Source of the DNA: Humibacillus xanthopallidus
GTDB taxonomy: Bacteria; Actinomycetota; Actinomycetes; Actinomycetales; Dermatophilaceae
Length of the DNA stretch: 64,000 nt
Direction of reading: 5' to 3'
Assembly: GCF_006717145.1 (NCBI RefSeq)
Contig: NZ_VFQF01000002.1
Span: 806,001 to 870,000 of the forward strand
Every line of letters begins with the position of its first letter. Within the stretch, counting starts at the first letter, position 1. Made by a program: the position numbers and the translations under genes. The notes under the pieces are model-generated. The model did no database searches. It saw only the letters and a program-made list of their open reading frames with translations, and had not been told where the DNA came from. Below, piece after piece: positions 10,377 to 18,707 of the stretch.

Positions 10377-10523
10377 TCAGGCCTCGGTGACCTTGCACGT
10401 GTAGAGGCAGGTCCAGAACCAGCAGGTCTGGGAGCAGGGCAGCAGGCCCTGGCCGTCGAGGTCCGCGAGGGCGGTCGGCTGCGTCTCGGGGAGCGTGTCG
10501 AGGGCGAGGATGTCGATGGTCAT
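10377..10523 (-). CDS. Lanthipeptide precursor C (48 aa), core CSQTCWFWTCLYTCKVTEA
   Basis: A 48-residue member with leader MTIDILALDTLPETQP and core CSQTCWFWTCLYTCKVTEA. The core has four Cys/Thr units (one expanded to C-x-x-x-T) and ends Glu-Ala rather than Glu-Trp. A proline immediately precedes the first core Cys (Pro29-Cys30), a candidate cleavage point for the neighbouring prolyl-oligopeptidase. GAAGGA lies about ten bases upstream of the ATG. It is nearly identical in DNA to precursor D, pointing to a recent tandem duplication. Confidence 0.85.
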   Translation of the reverse strand: MTIDILALDTLPETQPTALADLDGQGLLPCSQTCWFWTCLYTCKVTEA

Positions 10524-10611
10524 GATGCTTCTTCCTTCGGTGTTGTGTTGGTGTTGTGTGGTGTGTCGTCCTGGTCGGACGGGTGATCCAGTCGATGGCT
10601 CGGTGGGCCGC

Positions 10612-10758
10612 TCAGGCCTCGGTGACCTTGCACGTGTAGAGGCAGGTCCAGAACCAGCAGGTCTGGGAGCAGGGCAGCAGGCCCTGGCCGTCGAGGTCCG
10701 CGAGGGCGGTCGGCTGCGTCTCGGGGAGCAGGTCGAGCGCGAGGATGTCGATGGTCAC
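10612..10758 (-). CDS. Lanthipeptide precursor D (48 aa), same core as C
   Basis: A 48-residue peptide differing from precursor C only at residue 10 (Leu instead of Thr) and in its GTG start. The core CSQTCWFWTCLYTCKVTEA is identical. The start is supported by GAGGAGGTG nine bases upstream, the best ribosome-binding site of the four. It is the first precursor after the peptidase gene, whose stop is six bases upstream, so it is probably co-transcribed with it. Confidence 0.85.
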   Translation of the reverse strand: MTIDILALDLLPETQPTALADLDGQGLLPCSQTCWFWTCLYTCKVTEA

Positions 10759-10764
10759 GGTGTT

Positions 10765-12540
10765 TCACCTCCTCTCTGTGGTCGTGGTCGTGCGCACGGC
10801 CTGCGGCCGGCGCGAGCTGTGGTGGCAGAAGGCCGCGATGCTCTCGATCGCGTCCTGCCGACGTGGTGAGGTGAAGACGTCGTGCCCGCAGCCGTCGAGC
10901 CGCAGCAGGCACGAACGGTCGGGGTCGAGGACCTCGGCCAGGTGTTCGGCCTCGGCGACGGGGACGACCGTGTCGAGCTCGCCGTGCAGCACGAGGACCG
11001 GCGTGGTGATCCGGTGAGCGACCGTGGTCAGGTCGGGACCGGAGGCCCCCCCGAGACGCCGCGCGAGCTCCGCCACGGGGCCTCCGCCGTCGACGACTCG
11101 GCGGCCGCTGACGAAGGGCGAGACCGATACGCATCCGCTCCACGCGGAGGGCTCCGCGGCCGCGGCGAGCACGGCCAGCCAGGCGCCATAGGAGTGCCCG
11201 AGGACGACCGGCCGGGGGAGGTCAGGGCCGCGCAGGTCGCGCAGGACCGCCGAGACGGCGAGGACGTCGGCGAGGTCGGGGCCACCCCACTGGTCGCGGA
11301 TGGCCAACGCGTGGTCCGCGCCGTAGCCGGTGCTGCCGCGGACGTTGGGGGCGACGACCGCGACGCCTGCGTGGACGAGGCCGGCGAGGAGCGGCTCGTG
11401 GTGGGCGCGCCACGCGTCGAGCGGGCCGCCGTGGAGCGCGATGGCGAGGGTGCGCGCGGTCTCGGGGTCGCCGACGACGACGCATTCGATCGGACCGTCG
11501 GCACCTGGAAGGGTGGTGATCCGGACCGGGACAGACGCGGCGGCCGTCTGGTCGTCGAGCTCCCACGACCCGTCCCCCAGGTCGACGCGCAGGAGCGTGC
11601 CGGCGTGGTCGGGCGTCGCGACCGGGACGACGAGCTCGTCGTCGCCGAGGTGCCCGCGCCCGAGCACGACGAGCGGCGGCAGGTCGGGCGCGGTCACGTC
11701 GCCGGAGACCGTCGAGACGATCCGGATCGACGACACGGCCCCCTGCTCCACCGACACCGCGAGGCGCGTCCCGTCCCGGCTGGCGCCGAGGTGGGTGACG
11801 GCACCGGCGGACAGCCCGTCGGGGAAACGCACTGGCTCCTGGCCGGGACGGCCGAAGCCCACGCGGGGGTTGCCCCACGCCGTGGTCGAGACGACGACGA
11901 GGTTGGCGCCGGCGACGTGGTCGACAACCTGATCCTCGCTCGTCGGGCGGACCGAGAAGAAGGGCTCGCTCGCTCCGGTGGCGACGTCGAACTCGACGGC
12001 GGCGGACGGTCTCGTGCCCTGCATGAGATTGAGGACGAGGCGCTCGCCGGCTGCGTCGAGAGCGACAGCGCCGAGTGCCCGGCCGTCGACGGTGACGACC
12101 GGCTCGGGCCCGCTGGGAACGAGTCGGTGGACGTGCGTCCGTATGCCGTCACCCTCGAGGACGAGGACGGCAGCTCCGGCGCGGACGAGCTGGACCGACT
12201 GGCACACGAACGTCGCCACGTGGGTCGTCTCGCCCGCGGCGGTGACCGACTCGACGAGGTGGGCGCCGCGCCGGTGGTGGCAGACGAGGACCGAGCCGTC
12301 GTCGTGCGGCAGCAGCTGCGACTGCACGGAGAGGCTGGGGACGGCAACCACGCGCCGATGGGTGGCGGAGCCGGCACGCTCGCGGATCTCGAGCACGGGG
12401 ACCCCGTCGGCGCCGACCAACGTGCAGGCGGCAACCGAGCCCGAGGGCGACAGCCGCCAGGAGACGCGAACCGGTTCGGACGGCTCGACCGCGGTCGCAT
12501 CCACGTCGCCGCGAACGGCCGACAGCGTTGCCGCGCTCAT
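10765..12540 (-). CDS. Prolyl-oligopeptidase-family peptidase (S9), probable leader peptidase
   Basis: A 591-residue S9-family protein with an N-terminal beta-propeller-like region (about 1-340) and a C-terminal alpha/beta-hydrolase domain. The triad is Ser450 (GHSYG), Asp523 (HGELD) and His553 (CGHD). No signal peptide is seen, so it is cytosolic. The ATG at 12540 overlaps the synthetase stop (ATGA) and a long upstream in-frame extension is rejected. The prolyl oligopeptidase FlaP removes the leader in the class III flavipeptin system. Here the leaders contain LPETEP or LPETQP, so post-proline cleavage is a reasonable inference. Confidence 0.85.
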   Translation of the reverse strand: MSAATLSAVRGDVDATAVEPSEPVRVSWRLSPSGSVAACTLVGADGVPVLEIRERAGSATHRRVVAVPSLSVQSQLLPHDDGSVLVCHHRRGAHLVESVTAAGETTHVATFVCQSVQLVRAGAAVLVLEGDGIRTHVHRLVPSGPEPVVTVDGRALGAVALDAAGERLVLNLMQGTRPSAAVEFDVATGASEPFFSVRPTSEDQVVDHVAGANLVVVSTTAWGNPRVGFGRPGQEPVRFPDGLSAGAVTHLGASRDGTRLAVSVEQGAVSSIRIVSTVSGDVTAPDLPPLVVLGRGHLGDDELVVPVATPDHAGTLLRVDLGDGSWELDDQTAAASVPVRITTLPGADGPIECVVVGDPETARTLAIALHGGPLDAWRAHHEPLLAGLVHAGVAVVAPNVRGSTGYGADHALAIRDQWGGPDLADVLAVSAVLRDLRGPDLPRPVVLGHSYGAWLAVLAAAAEPSAWSGCVSVSPFVSGRRVVDGGGPVAELARRLGGASGPDLTTVAHRITTPVLVLHGELDTVVPVAEAEHLAEVLDPDRSCLLRLDGCGHDVFTSPRRQDAIESIAAFCHHSSRRPQAVRTTTTTERR

Positions 12541-15380
12541 CGCCCGCCCTCCGGCATCCAGAGGCGCGGGCCGCCGTGGCGTAGCCGCAGCAGGGTGGAC
12601 AGCGCGCCGGCGTAGCCCACCCCGAAGTCGGGAGTGATCCTGCCGGGCTCGTCGCCGAGGCCCGAGCCGAGCGCGTCGACCTGACGGCGGTCCCACATGA
12701 TGCGCAGGAGGTCGCTGGCCTGGTCGCGGTAGGTCCCGCCGAGCACGTCGGCGAGGTCGAGCAGGGTGTCGGCGTTGCCTGACAGGCCGTGGCAGTAGGC
12801 GATGCCGGACTCCCACTTCGACGCGACGATCGCGCGGGCGGCGCCGTCGAGGACGCCGTCGACCACCCCGTCGAGCGCCCGTTCGCCGGACATCCGGATG
12901 AGGAAGGTCGCGACGCCGCTGGACCCGTTGCACCAGTGCTGGATTCCCGGGGCCGGCTCCTCGGGGCTCGAGCCCCAGAGCATCCGTCCGTCGGACAGGT
13001 CGAGCGGGGCGCGCACGAGGCTGACTGCAGAGTCGACCGACAGCGCGAGGAGGCGGTCGTCGGCGAGGGCACCAGCGGCATACCGGAGGAAGGCGCCGAT
13101 TCCGGCGGTGCCGTGCGCGTAGCCGTGGAAGCGCTTCCCGGCGAACGTCGACGGCGTGCCCGCTGGGGTGAACCATGAGACGCCGTGCGCGTCGCGGGTC
13201 ACGCGGCCGGCCAGCTCATCGGCGACCGCGGCGAGCCGGGCCAGGACGCGCTCGTCGCCGGTGAGCTCCCAGAGGCGCACGAGGGTGAGGCCGAGGCCGG
13301 CGATGCCCTGCGTGACGTCTGGGCCGGGGAAGTCGGCCCGGATGGCGAGCGCGCGGGCCACGGCGCGGGCGAGCAGGTCGCGGTCGTCGAGGAGCGCCCC
13401 CGTCTCGGCGAGCGCCCACGCCGGGCCGGCGTGGCCGAAGTGGAGGCCGACGGACCCACCCTGCGGCGCGGGCGCCCGGTCGACCCAGCCGGCGAGCTCG
13501 GCGGCGGCGCGTCGGGCACGCTCGTCACCGAGGAGGCGCGCGGCCTGGACGAGGACGCCGAGCAGGCCCGAGGCGCCGTGCTGGACGTTCGTCGGCAGCG
13601 TCGTCTCGCCGAAGGCCGAGGCGCGGGCGACGCGCGAGCTGTGCGGTGAGATCTCGCGGACGAGCCGGTCGAGGAGCGTCTCGATCGCCTCGTCGGCGAC
13701 GGCTGCGTCGATGGGTTCGATGTCGGTGAGCGCGTGGCGGGCGCGGGCGGCCTCCGTCGGCAGCGTCCAGACGGCCGTGTGGCCGGGTCGGGCTGACGCG
13801 TCGAGTGCCTCGATGGCCTCGTCGAGGGAGGGGCGGAGCGTGGGGTCGCCGGTGAGGCGCACGGCCAGCTCGGCGAGGTCCGCGGGGACGCCGAGGCGCC
13901 GGGAGCCGCGGTCGAGCCATGCGTCGATGCTCGTCGAGCCGTCCACCCCGAGCAGCGGGTCCTCGCCCGTCAGGACGAAGAGGACGAGCGCGCCGAGTGC
14001 GTGGAGGTCCATGGCGGGCTCGGGTGCCACGCCGCTGAGCTGCTCCGCGGAGGCGTATGCCGCTGTGCCGCTTCGCCGGGACAGGTCCACGTCCGCGTCG
14101 GCGGAGATCGCGAGCTCCGGGTCGATGATCGCGACCGTTCGGTCGGCCCGGACGAGGAGGTTGTTCGGCGTGAGGTCGCGCAGGACGATGCCGTGCTCGT
14201 GCACGATGCGGAGGGCGGCAGCCACGTGGCGCAGGACCTCCACGGCGTCGGTCGTGTCGGAGGTGGTGGACGGGGAGGTGGCCGGGTGGGCGCCGCGACG
14301 GGAGACCCAGGCGCGTAGCGTCTCGGCGCCGAGGTCGCTCTCGGCGAGGAAGAGGTCGCCGCCCTGCTCGAAGAGCTCGACCGGGAGGGGAGTCAGACCG
14401 GTGGCGGCGAGCTGTCCGAGGACGGCCCACTCGTGGCGCAGCCGGTCGCGGGCGTCGCGGCCCTGACGATCGGCGGCGACGTGGGCCCGGGCTTGCTTCA
14501 CGATGACGGCCTCGCCGGTCGTCAGGTCCTCGGCCCGGAAGACGCCCCCGCGGTTGGCGTGCCGGACTGCCTCGCGGACGGCGAAGCGGTCGCCGAGGAG
14601 GACCCGGGCGGGCGCTGCCGGTGCTGCCGGTGCTGCCGGTGCTGCAGGTGCGGCTACGGAGGCCGGACGTCCCGACGGCAGTTCCGGCTGCGCGCTCGGG
14701 AAGGGGTCGGTCAGCCACGCCGGAGGCGTGAAGGTTGCGCCGCGGGTGTCGGAGACCGTGTGGCCATCCGGGGTGACGAGGGCAAGCTGGAGCTCGCCGT
14801 CGTGCGTGAGGACGGGCGTGCCGGTGAAGACGCCGTAGCGGTAGTGGACGAGGCTGCCCTCGCGCAGTGCGCGGTCATTGAGGATGCGGGGTCCCGTCAG
14901 GCCGTCGGTGGCCACGTCGAGCTCGTGTGCGAGCTGGATCGCGTCATCGAGGTTGCTGGGGTAGATGGTGACGACCTTGCCGGCGTTGCCGCGCGGACAG
15001 TGGGGGCTCGTCAGGGTGCGGACCTGGGCGTACGTCGCCGCCACCTTGAACGGGGTCCCTGCCGGGAGGAGCACAGCGGCGCAGGCGGCGAGCACGTCGA
15101 GGACGCTCGCCTCGGTGGCAGACACGTGAAGCTTCCAGCCCTGGATGGGCAGGTCGGCCGTCGCGAAGTCGGCGTGGGCCCAGGCCTCGTCGGTGCGGAC
15201 CGTCCATCCGACGGTGTCGGTGAGGGCGACGAGATCGGTGAGCAGGTGACCCGGCTCCGTCGCGGCCTCGACGGCGAGCGCAACGGCCGCAGGCGGCATA
15301 CCGCTGGGACATCTGCCGGGAGTGGTGTCCCCGACCTCTGCGTCCTCGCGACGCGCCTGCTGAGCGACTGGTGCCGACAT
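12537..15380 (-). CDS. lanL: Class IV lanthipeptide synthetase (lyase-kinase-cyclase, LanL)
   Basis: A 947-residue three-domain enzyme that phosphorylates Ser/Thr in the precursors, eliminates phosphate and forms thioether rings. Residues about 30-225 are the OspF/SpvC-like lyase (QGWKLHV Lys83, PFKV Lys112). An Ala/Pro linker follows at 243-258. The kinase spans about 260-530, with VIVKQ Lys295, RDLTPNN at 401-407 and DPE at 420. The LanC-like cyclase is at 590-947 with WCNG (Cys817) and CHG (Cys863-His864). These zinc ligands define class IV and are lost in class III LanKC. AGGAGA precedes the ATG. First gene of the operon. Confidence 0.92.
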   Translation of the reverse strand: MSAPVAQQARREDAEVGDTTPGRCPSGMPPAAVALAVEAATEPGHLLTDLVALTDTVGWTVRTDEAWAHADFATADLPIQGWKLHVSATEASVLDVLAACAAVLLPAGTPFKVAATYAQVRTLTSPHCPRGNAGKVVTIYPSNLDDAIQLAHELDVATDGLTGPRILNDRALREGSLVHYRYGVFTGTPVLTHDGELQLALVTPDGHTVSDTRGATFTPPAWLTDPFPSAQPELPSGRPASVAAPAAPAAPAAPAAPARVLLGDRFAVREAVRHANRGGVFRAEDLTTGEAVIVKQARAHVAADRQGRDARDRLRHEWAVLGQLAATGLTPLPVELFEQGGDLFLAESDLGAETLRAWVSRRGAHPATSPSTTSDTTDAVEVLRHVAAALRIVHEHGIVLRDLTPNNLLVRADRTVAIIDPELAISADADVDLSRRSGTAAYASAEQLSGVAPEPAMDLHALGALVLFVLTGEDPLLGVDGSTSIDAWLDRGSRRLGVPADLAELAVRLTGDPTLRPSLDEAIEALDASARPGHTAVWTLPTEAARARHALTDIEPIDAAVADEAIETLLDRLVREISPHSSRVARASAFGETTLPTNVQHGASGLLGVLVQAARLLGDERARRAAAELAGWVDRAPAPQGGSVGLHFGHAGPAWALAETGALLDDRDLLARAVARALAIRADFPGPDVTQGIAGLGLTLVRLWELTGDERVLARLAAVADELAGRVTRDAHGVSWFTPAGTPSTFAGKRFHGYAHGTAGIGAFLRYAAGALADDRLLALSVDSAVSLVRAPLDLSDGRMLWGSSPEEPAPGIQHWCNGSSGVATFLIRMSGERALDGVVDGVLDGAARAIVASKWESGIAYCHGLSGNADTLLDLADVLGGTYRDQASDLLRIMWDRRQVDALGSGLGDEPGRITPDFGVGYAGALSTLLRLRHGGPRLWMPEGGR
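14614..14649. repeat. 9-bp tandem repeat encoding the LanL interdomain linker
   Basis: Four units of GCTGCCGGT (the last GCTGCAGGT) lie inside the synthetase gene and encode the Ala/Pro-rich linker between the lyase and kinase domains. Unit number could vary between strains by slippage without breaking the frame. Confidence 0.85.
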
Positions 15381-15644
15381 GCCTGTCTCCTGAATCTCGT
15401 TGCCCCGCTTGCGGGCTCACTGGGTCAAGTAGCACGTGAGGTGGGTCGTGATACATCCACGGCGAGCAATTCATCGGTACCGGGGCACGGCACACGGGTG
15501 CCGGTCGTGCCGGTGCTCTCTCACCTCGGAGGGTCCCAACCCTCGATGGCGGCTCTTGCGTCATCCCGGACCCCGTGGCAGGGTCGAAGGTCTGAGCGGT
15601 TCAACCACAGTGCCGACTCCGTCACCGATCATCGGAGATGAGTC

Positions 15645-16538
15645 ATGGCACCAGTGCGTGCGGTTGCGACTGCAACCCCCCAGACCACCGGCCCCGCCAC
15701 CACGTCGGAGGCATCGCCCTCAGCAGCCGAGATGGCAACCGCGGGCCTCCACGCCGAGCGCGACGCCGAGACGGCCCGGCTGTTCGCCGCGCTCGCGGAC
15801 GCCCCGGACGGGCGGGCCCGGGCCGTGGTGCTCGAGCGGCTCGTCCTGCTCTACCTCGACCTCTGCGGGTCTATGGCCTCGCGCTATGACGGGCGCGGCA
15901 TCGAGCACGACGACCTCGAGCAGGTCGCCCGCCTGGCGCTCGTCAAGGCGATCGACCGCTACGTGCCGGGCCAGGGCCCGTCGTTCGCGGCTTTCGCGGT
16001 GCCGACGATCTCGGGCGAGCTCAAGCGGCACTTCCGCGACCGCGGGTGGATGGTGCGCCCGCCTCGGCGTCTGCAGGAGATGCGGGTGCAGGTGCAGTCG
16101 TGTCGCAACCGGCTGGAGCAGGAGTGCGGCCACAGCCCGAGCGACGCCGAGGTCGCGCGGGCGCTCGGGGTGAGTCGGGCCTCGGTCAAGGAGGCCGTGG
16201 CGGCCGCCAGCAGCTTCCACCCGACCTCGCTCGACGCGGGCACGACCGACGACGAGTCCGGCTCGGTCGCCTTCCTGCTCGGTGACGTCGACGAGTCGCT
16301 GGCCCGGGTCGACGACCGGGTGTGCCTGGGCGCGGCCCTCTCGGGGCTCGATGCTCAGGAGCGGCAGCTGCTCGCCCTGCGTTACGTCGACGAGCTGACC
16401 CAGCGCGAGATCGGGGTGCGCCTGGGGATCAGCCAGATGCAGGTCTCGCGGGCGCTGCGCCGTCTCGTGGCCGACCTGCGCGTCGCGCTGGCCGACGACG
16501 CGACCGCCGCCGAGCGTTCGCTCGAGCACGCCTCCTGA
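15645..16538 (+). CDS. SigB/SigF-family RNA polymerase sigma factor
   Basis: A 297-residue group 3 sigma factor. Region 2 includes HDDLEQVARLALVKAIDRY and the stretch through PTISGELKRHFRDRGW, typical of SigB/SigF/SigG proteins. Region 3 contains the PSDAEVARALGVS helix, and region 4 the C-terminal helix-turn-helix TQREIGVRLGISQMQVSRAL. The ATG at 15645 follows GGAGATG. An unstructured N-terminal segment of about 40 residues is present. No anti-sigma or anti-anti-sigma gene is adjacent. It is divergent from the lanthipeptide operon with 264 bases between, so it could control that operon, but no promoter was recognised. Confidence 0.9.
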   Translation: MAPVRAVATATPQTTGPATTSEASPSAAEMATAGLHAERDAETARLFAALADAPDGRARAVVLERLVLLYLDLCGSMASRYDGRGIEHDDLEQVARLALVKAIDRYVPGQGPSFAAFAVPTISGELKRHFRDRGWMVRPPRRLQEMRVQVQSCRNRLEQECGHSPSDAEVARALGVSRASVKEAVAAASSFHPTSLDAGTTDDESGSVAFLLGDVDESLARVDDRVCLGAALSGLDAQERQLLALRYVDELTQREIGVRLGISQMQVSRALRRLVADLRVALADDATAAERSLEHAS

Positions 16539-16560
16539 GGGCTCTCGCGAACGGCGATCC

Positions 16561-16862
16561 GACGGAGTGCTCTTTCGATTGAGGAGGGGAGGCTGCCCGG
16601 GCCCCGGGCCCGGGCCCGCATGGCGGCGACCCACCCACGCCGATCGAGAGAGCACTCCGTCGCCCACCACCAATCGAGAGAGCAATTCGTCGCCCCCAAT
16701 CACCAATCGAGAGAGCACTTCGTCGCTCACCACTGATCGAGCGCACTTCGCCATGCGACGGGCTGCGCAGTCGACTGCCGAGGGGCCGACGGAGTGCTCT
16801 TTCGATTGGTTCTTGGGACGGGTCCGCGGGGGGGGCGTGCCGACGGAGTGCTCTTTCGATGG
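16561..16862. repeat. Array of about 20-33-bp repeats in both orientations
   Basis: The stretch between the sigma factor and the convergent hydrolase contains GACGGAGTGCTCTTTCGAT at 16561, 16787 and 16842, and the reverse-complement form ATCGAGAGAGCACTCCGTCG and variants at 16643, 16673, 16706 and a shorter one at 16736 (period 30-33). The opposing copies can pair into long stem-loops. Organisation resembles the unrelated-sequence array at 37450-37777, and both lie between convergent genes. Units are contiguous without unique spacers, so this is not CRISPR. No gene is supported from 16539 to 16996. Confidence 0.85.
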
Positions 16863-16996
16863 GGGAGGCGACACCGCCCGACCCACGCTGTTGGAGCCGG
16901 ACGGCGCCTCACCTGTGGCCTACCCACCCGGCGCCATCGGAGTCATCGCTGCCCCGGGCGAATTGTCCCGGGCCCTGCCCGGGAGGCACAGATCGG

Positions 16997-17689
16997 TCAG
17001 CGGGGCGCCTGCTCCGTGCTGAGCCACCTCTCGCCCGCGAGAGCCCGGCCCACGAGCCCGGAGCCGGCCGTCCCGAGCAGGCTCGCAGCGGCGTAGTCGG
17101 CCGCGAGGCCGTCGAACGTCGCGACGTGGCGCAGCATCGAGTGCGTCCCGCCGACGACGGTGACGTGAGCCACCCGGGCCCGCGCCGCGAGCTGCCGCGC
17201 CACCTGCACGGCGATGTCGGGTCGGGCGATGCGGTCGCGGTCGCCGTGCACGAAGAGCACGTCGCGTCCGGACAGGTCTGCTGCTCCGTCGCTCGGATAG
17301 AGCCACGGTGCGAGCGCGACGACGGTGCGCACGGCCGGGTGGGAGCCCGCCAGCAGGGCAGCCCGCCCACCGAGGGAGTGGCCCACGAGGCATACGGGAA
17401 GGTCGGCCCCGAAGCGCTCGGCCACCTCGGCCAGTGCCCACCGCACGTCGTCGACGGGGGTGGGGCGGGAGCCCCAGCCTCGCGAGGTGTTGAGCAGGCG
17501 CTGCACGACGAGGGTCGGCGCGGTTCGGGCCACGCGGGCGGCCACGGGCACCATGCGCAGGACCGACAGCTGGGCGGCGCTCACCGGCGTCCGCTCGCGG
17601 CGCGCGGCCCCTCCGTGGAGGACGAGGACGACTCCCCGCGGCCGGTCGGGCACGTGGGTGTCGACGAGGCGGGGTCGCAGTTCGCTCAC
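16997..17689 (-). CDS. Alpha/beta hydrolase
   Basis: A 230-residue single-domain alpha/beta hydrolase. It has an oxyanion-hole region VLVLHGGAA near residue 25, the nucleophile elbow GHSLGG, an Asp in VHGDRDR and a His in GGTHSML. No signal peptide is present. It is related to small dienelactone-hydrolase/esterase-like proteins of actinobacteria with no known substrate. It lies downstream of the GAF-ANTAR gene in the same direction with a gap of about 30 bases, so the two may be co-transcribed. Confidence 0.8.
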   Translation of the reverse strand: MSELRPRLVDTHVPDRPRGVVLVLHGGAARRERTPVSAAQLSVLRMVPVAARVARTAPTLVVQRLLNTSRGWGSRPTPVDDVRWALAEVAERFGADLPVCLVGHSLGGRAALLAGSHPAVRTVVALAPWLYPSDGAADLSGRDVLFVHGDRDRIARPDIAVQVARQLAARARVAHVTVVGGTHSMLRHVATFDGLAADYAAASLLGTAGSGLVGRALAGERWLSTEQAPR

Positions 17690-17722
17690 GTGCGGGCCTT
17701 ACCCGATCGCCGGACCGGCAGC

Positions 17723-18478
17723 TCAGGCCTCTCGGCGCTCTCCCCTGCGGACCGCCGGCAGTGGCAGCTCACCGGTCTCGGCGACGTCGAGGGCGACGTC
17801 GCGCAGTTTGCGGTTGGAGTTCTGGCTCGCCATGCGCAGCAGGTCGAAGGCCTGGTCGCGGGTGACGTGGTGGCGGGTCATGAGCACTCCCATGGCGGTG
17901 CCGATCTCGCGGTTGCTGACGAGGGCCTGCTGGAGGTTGTCGATCTTGCGTGCGTCGACGACCGACTGGGCCGCGAGGGCGCCGTGGGTGGCGATCATGA
18001 GACCGACGAGCACGTCGTCGTCGTCGAACGCCGCACGGCCCCGCGAGTAGATGTTGAGGCCGTGGATGGACTCGTCGTCGGTCTCCTTGAGCAGGCGGTA
18101 GGACAGCATGCTCTCGACGCCGAGCTCGCGGGAGACCCGCCGGCCGAACTCGGGCCACTTCTCGCAGTGGCTCAGGTCGCTCGGTCGGTAGACGGCGTCG
18201 TCGATGATCGCGTCGAGGCACGGGCCCGAGCCCACGGAGTACTGGATCGCGTCGGCCTCGCACGCCATGTCGTCGGTGAGCGCAACGGTCGTGAACTCGC
18301 CGTCGGCCAGGCGCGTGATGCTGGCCCACTCGGCGCGGTCGATGAGCTCGACGGCCATCCGGGCGACCGCCTCGAGGGGGTCGCGATGGGTCATCTTGCG
18401 CAGGTGGTCGCCGATGTCGCGGAACCTCTCAGCCACCCGGCCGAGGTCGTCCGTCGTCGTGTCGTCGTCGCTCGCCAC
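17723..18478 (-). CDS. GAF-ANTAR domain regulator (antiterminator type)
   Basis: About 251 residues with a GAF sensor domain (roughly 35-170) and a C-terminal ANTAR RNA-binding domain (about 175-240, including LVSNREIGTAMGVLMTRHHV and QAFDLLRMASQNSNRKLRDV). ANTAR proteins act by antitermination, binding dual-hairpin RNA. The GTG at 18478 is preferred to the GTG at 18484 because the AAAGGG ribosome-binding site lies directly against the latter. The ligand of the GAF domain is unknown. Confidence 0.85.
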   Translation of the reverse strand: MASDDDTTTDDLGRVAERFRDIGDHLRKMTHRDPLEAVARMAVELIDRAEWASITRLADGEFTTVALTDDMACEADAIQYSVGSGPCLDAIIDDAVYRPSDLSHCEKWPEFGRRVSRELGVESMLSYRLLKETDDESIHGLNIYSRGRAAFDDDDVLVGLMIATHGALAAQSVVDARKIDNLQQALVSNREIGTAMGVLMTRHHVTRDQAFDLLRMASQNSNRKLRDVALDVAETGELPLPAVRRGERREA

Positions 18479-18707
18479 GAGCACCCCTTTCGCCGTCCCT
18501 GCCAGACCATAGTCTTGGGCTCGGACAATAGCGACGGTGCCGCAACGGGGCTTTCAGGGGCTTCCAGGGGCTTCGAGGTGGGCTCCGTGGGCGCCGGCGG
18601 TGGCCGGCACCTCGGGGCGGCGCGAGCCGGTGCTGCCACCGCGCCCGTCGTGACGGCCCGGCCCGCGCTGGGTAGGTGCACCCGGCACCCCTCTGGAAGG
18701 ACCCACC

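Larger units (their letters stand above)
10368..10758. repeat. Tandem duplication covering precursors C and D
   Basis: 10368-10523 and 10603-10758 align at an offset of 235 bases with only about three mismatches over 156 bases. The copy includes a short stretch beyond the stop codon. The differences fall in the leader, leaving the core codons identical. Confidence 0.85.

Noticed and set aside
9966-10758. Class III labionin (S-x-x-S-x3-C) interpretation of the precursors
   Set aside because: No precursor has the required Ser pair, and the synthetase keeps the zinc ligands typical of class IV.
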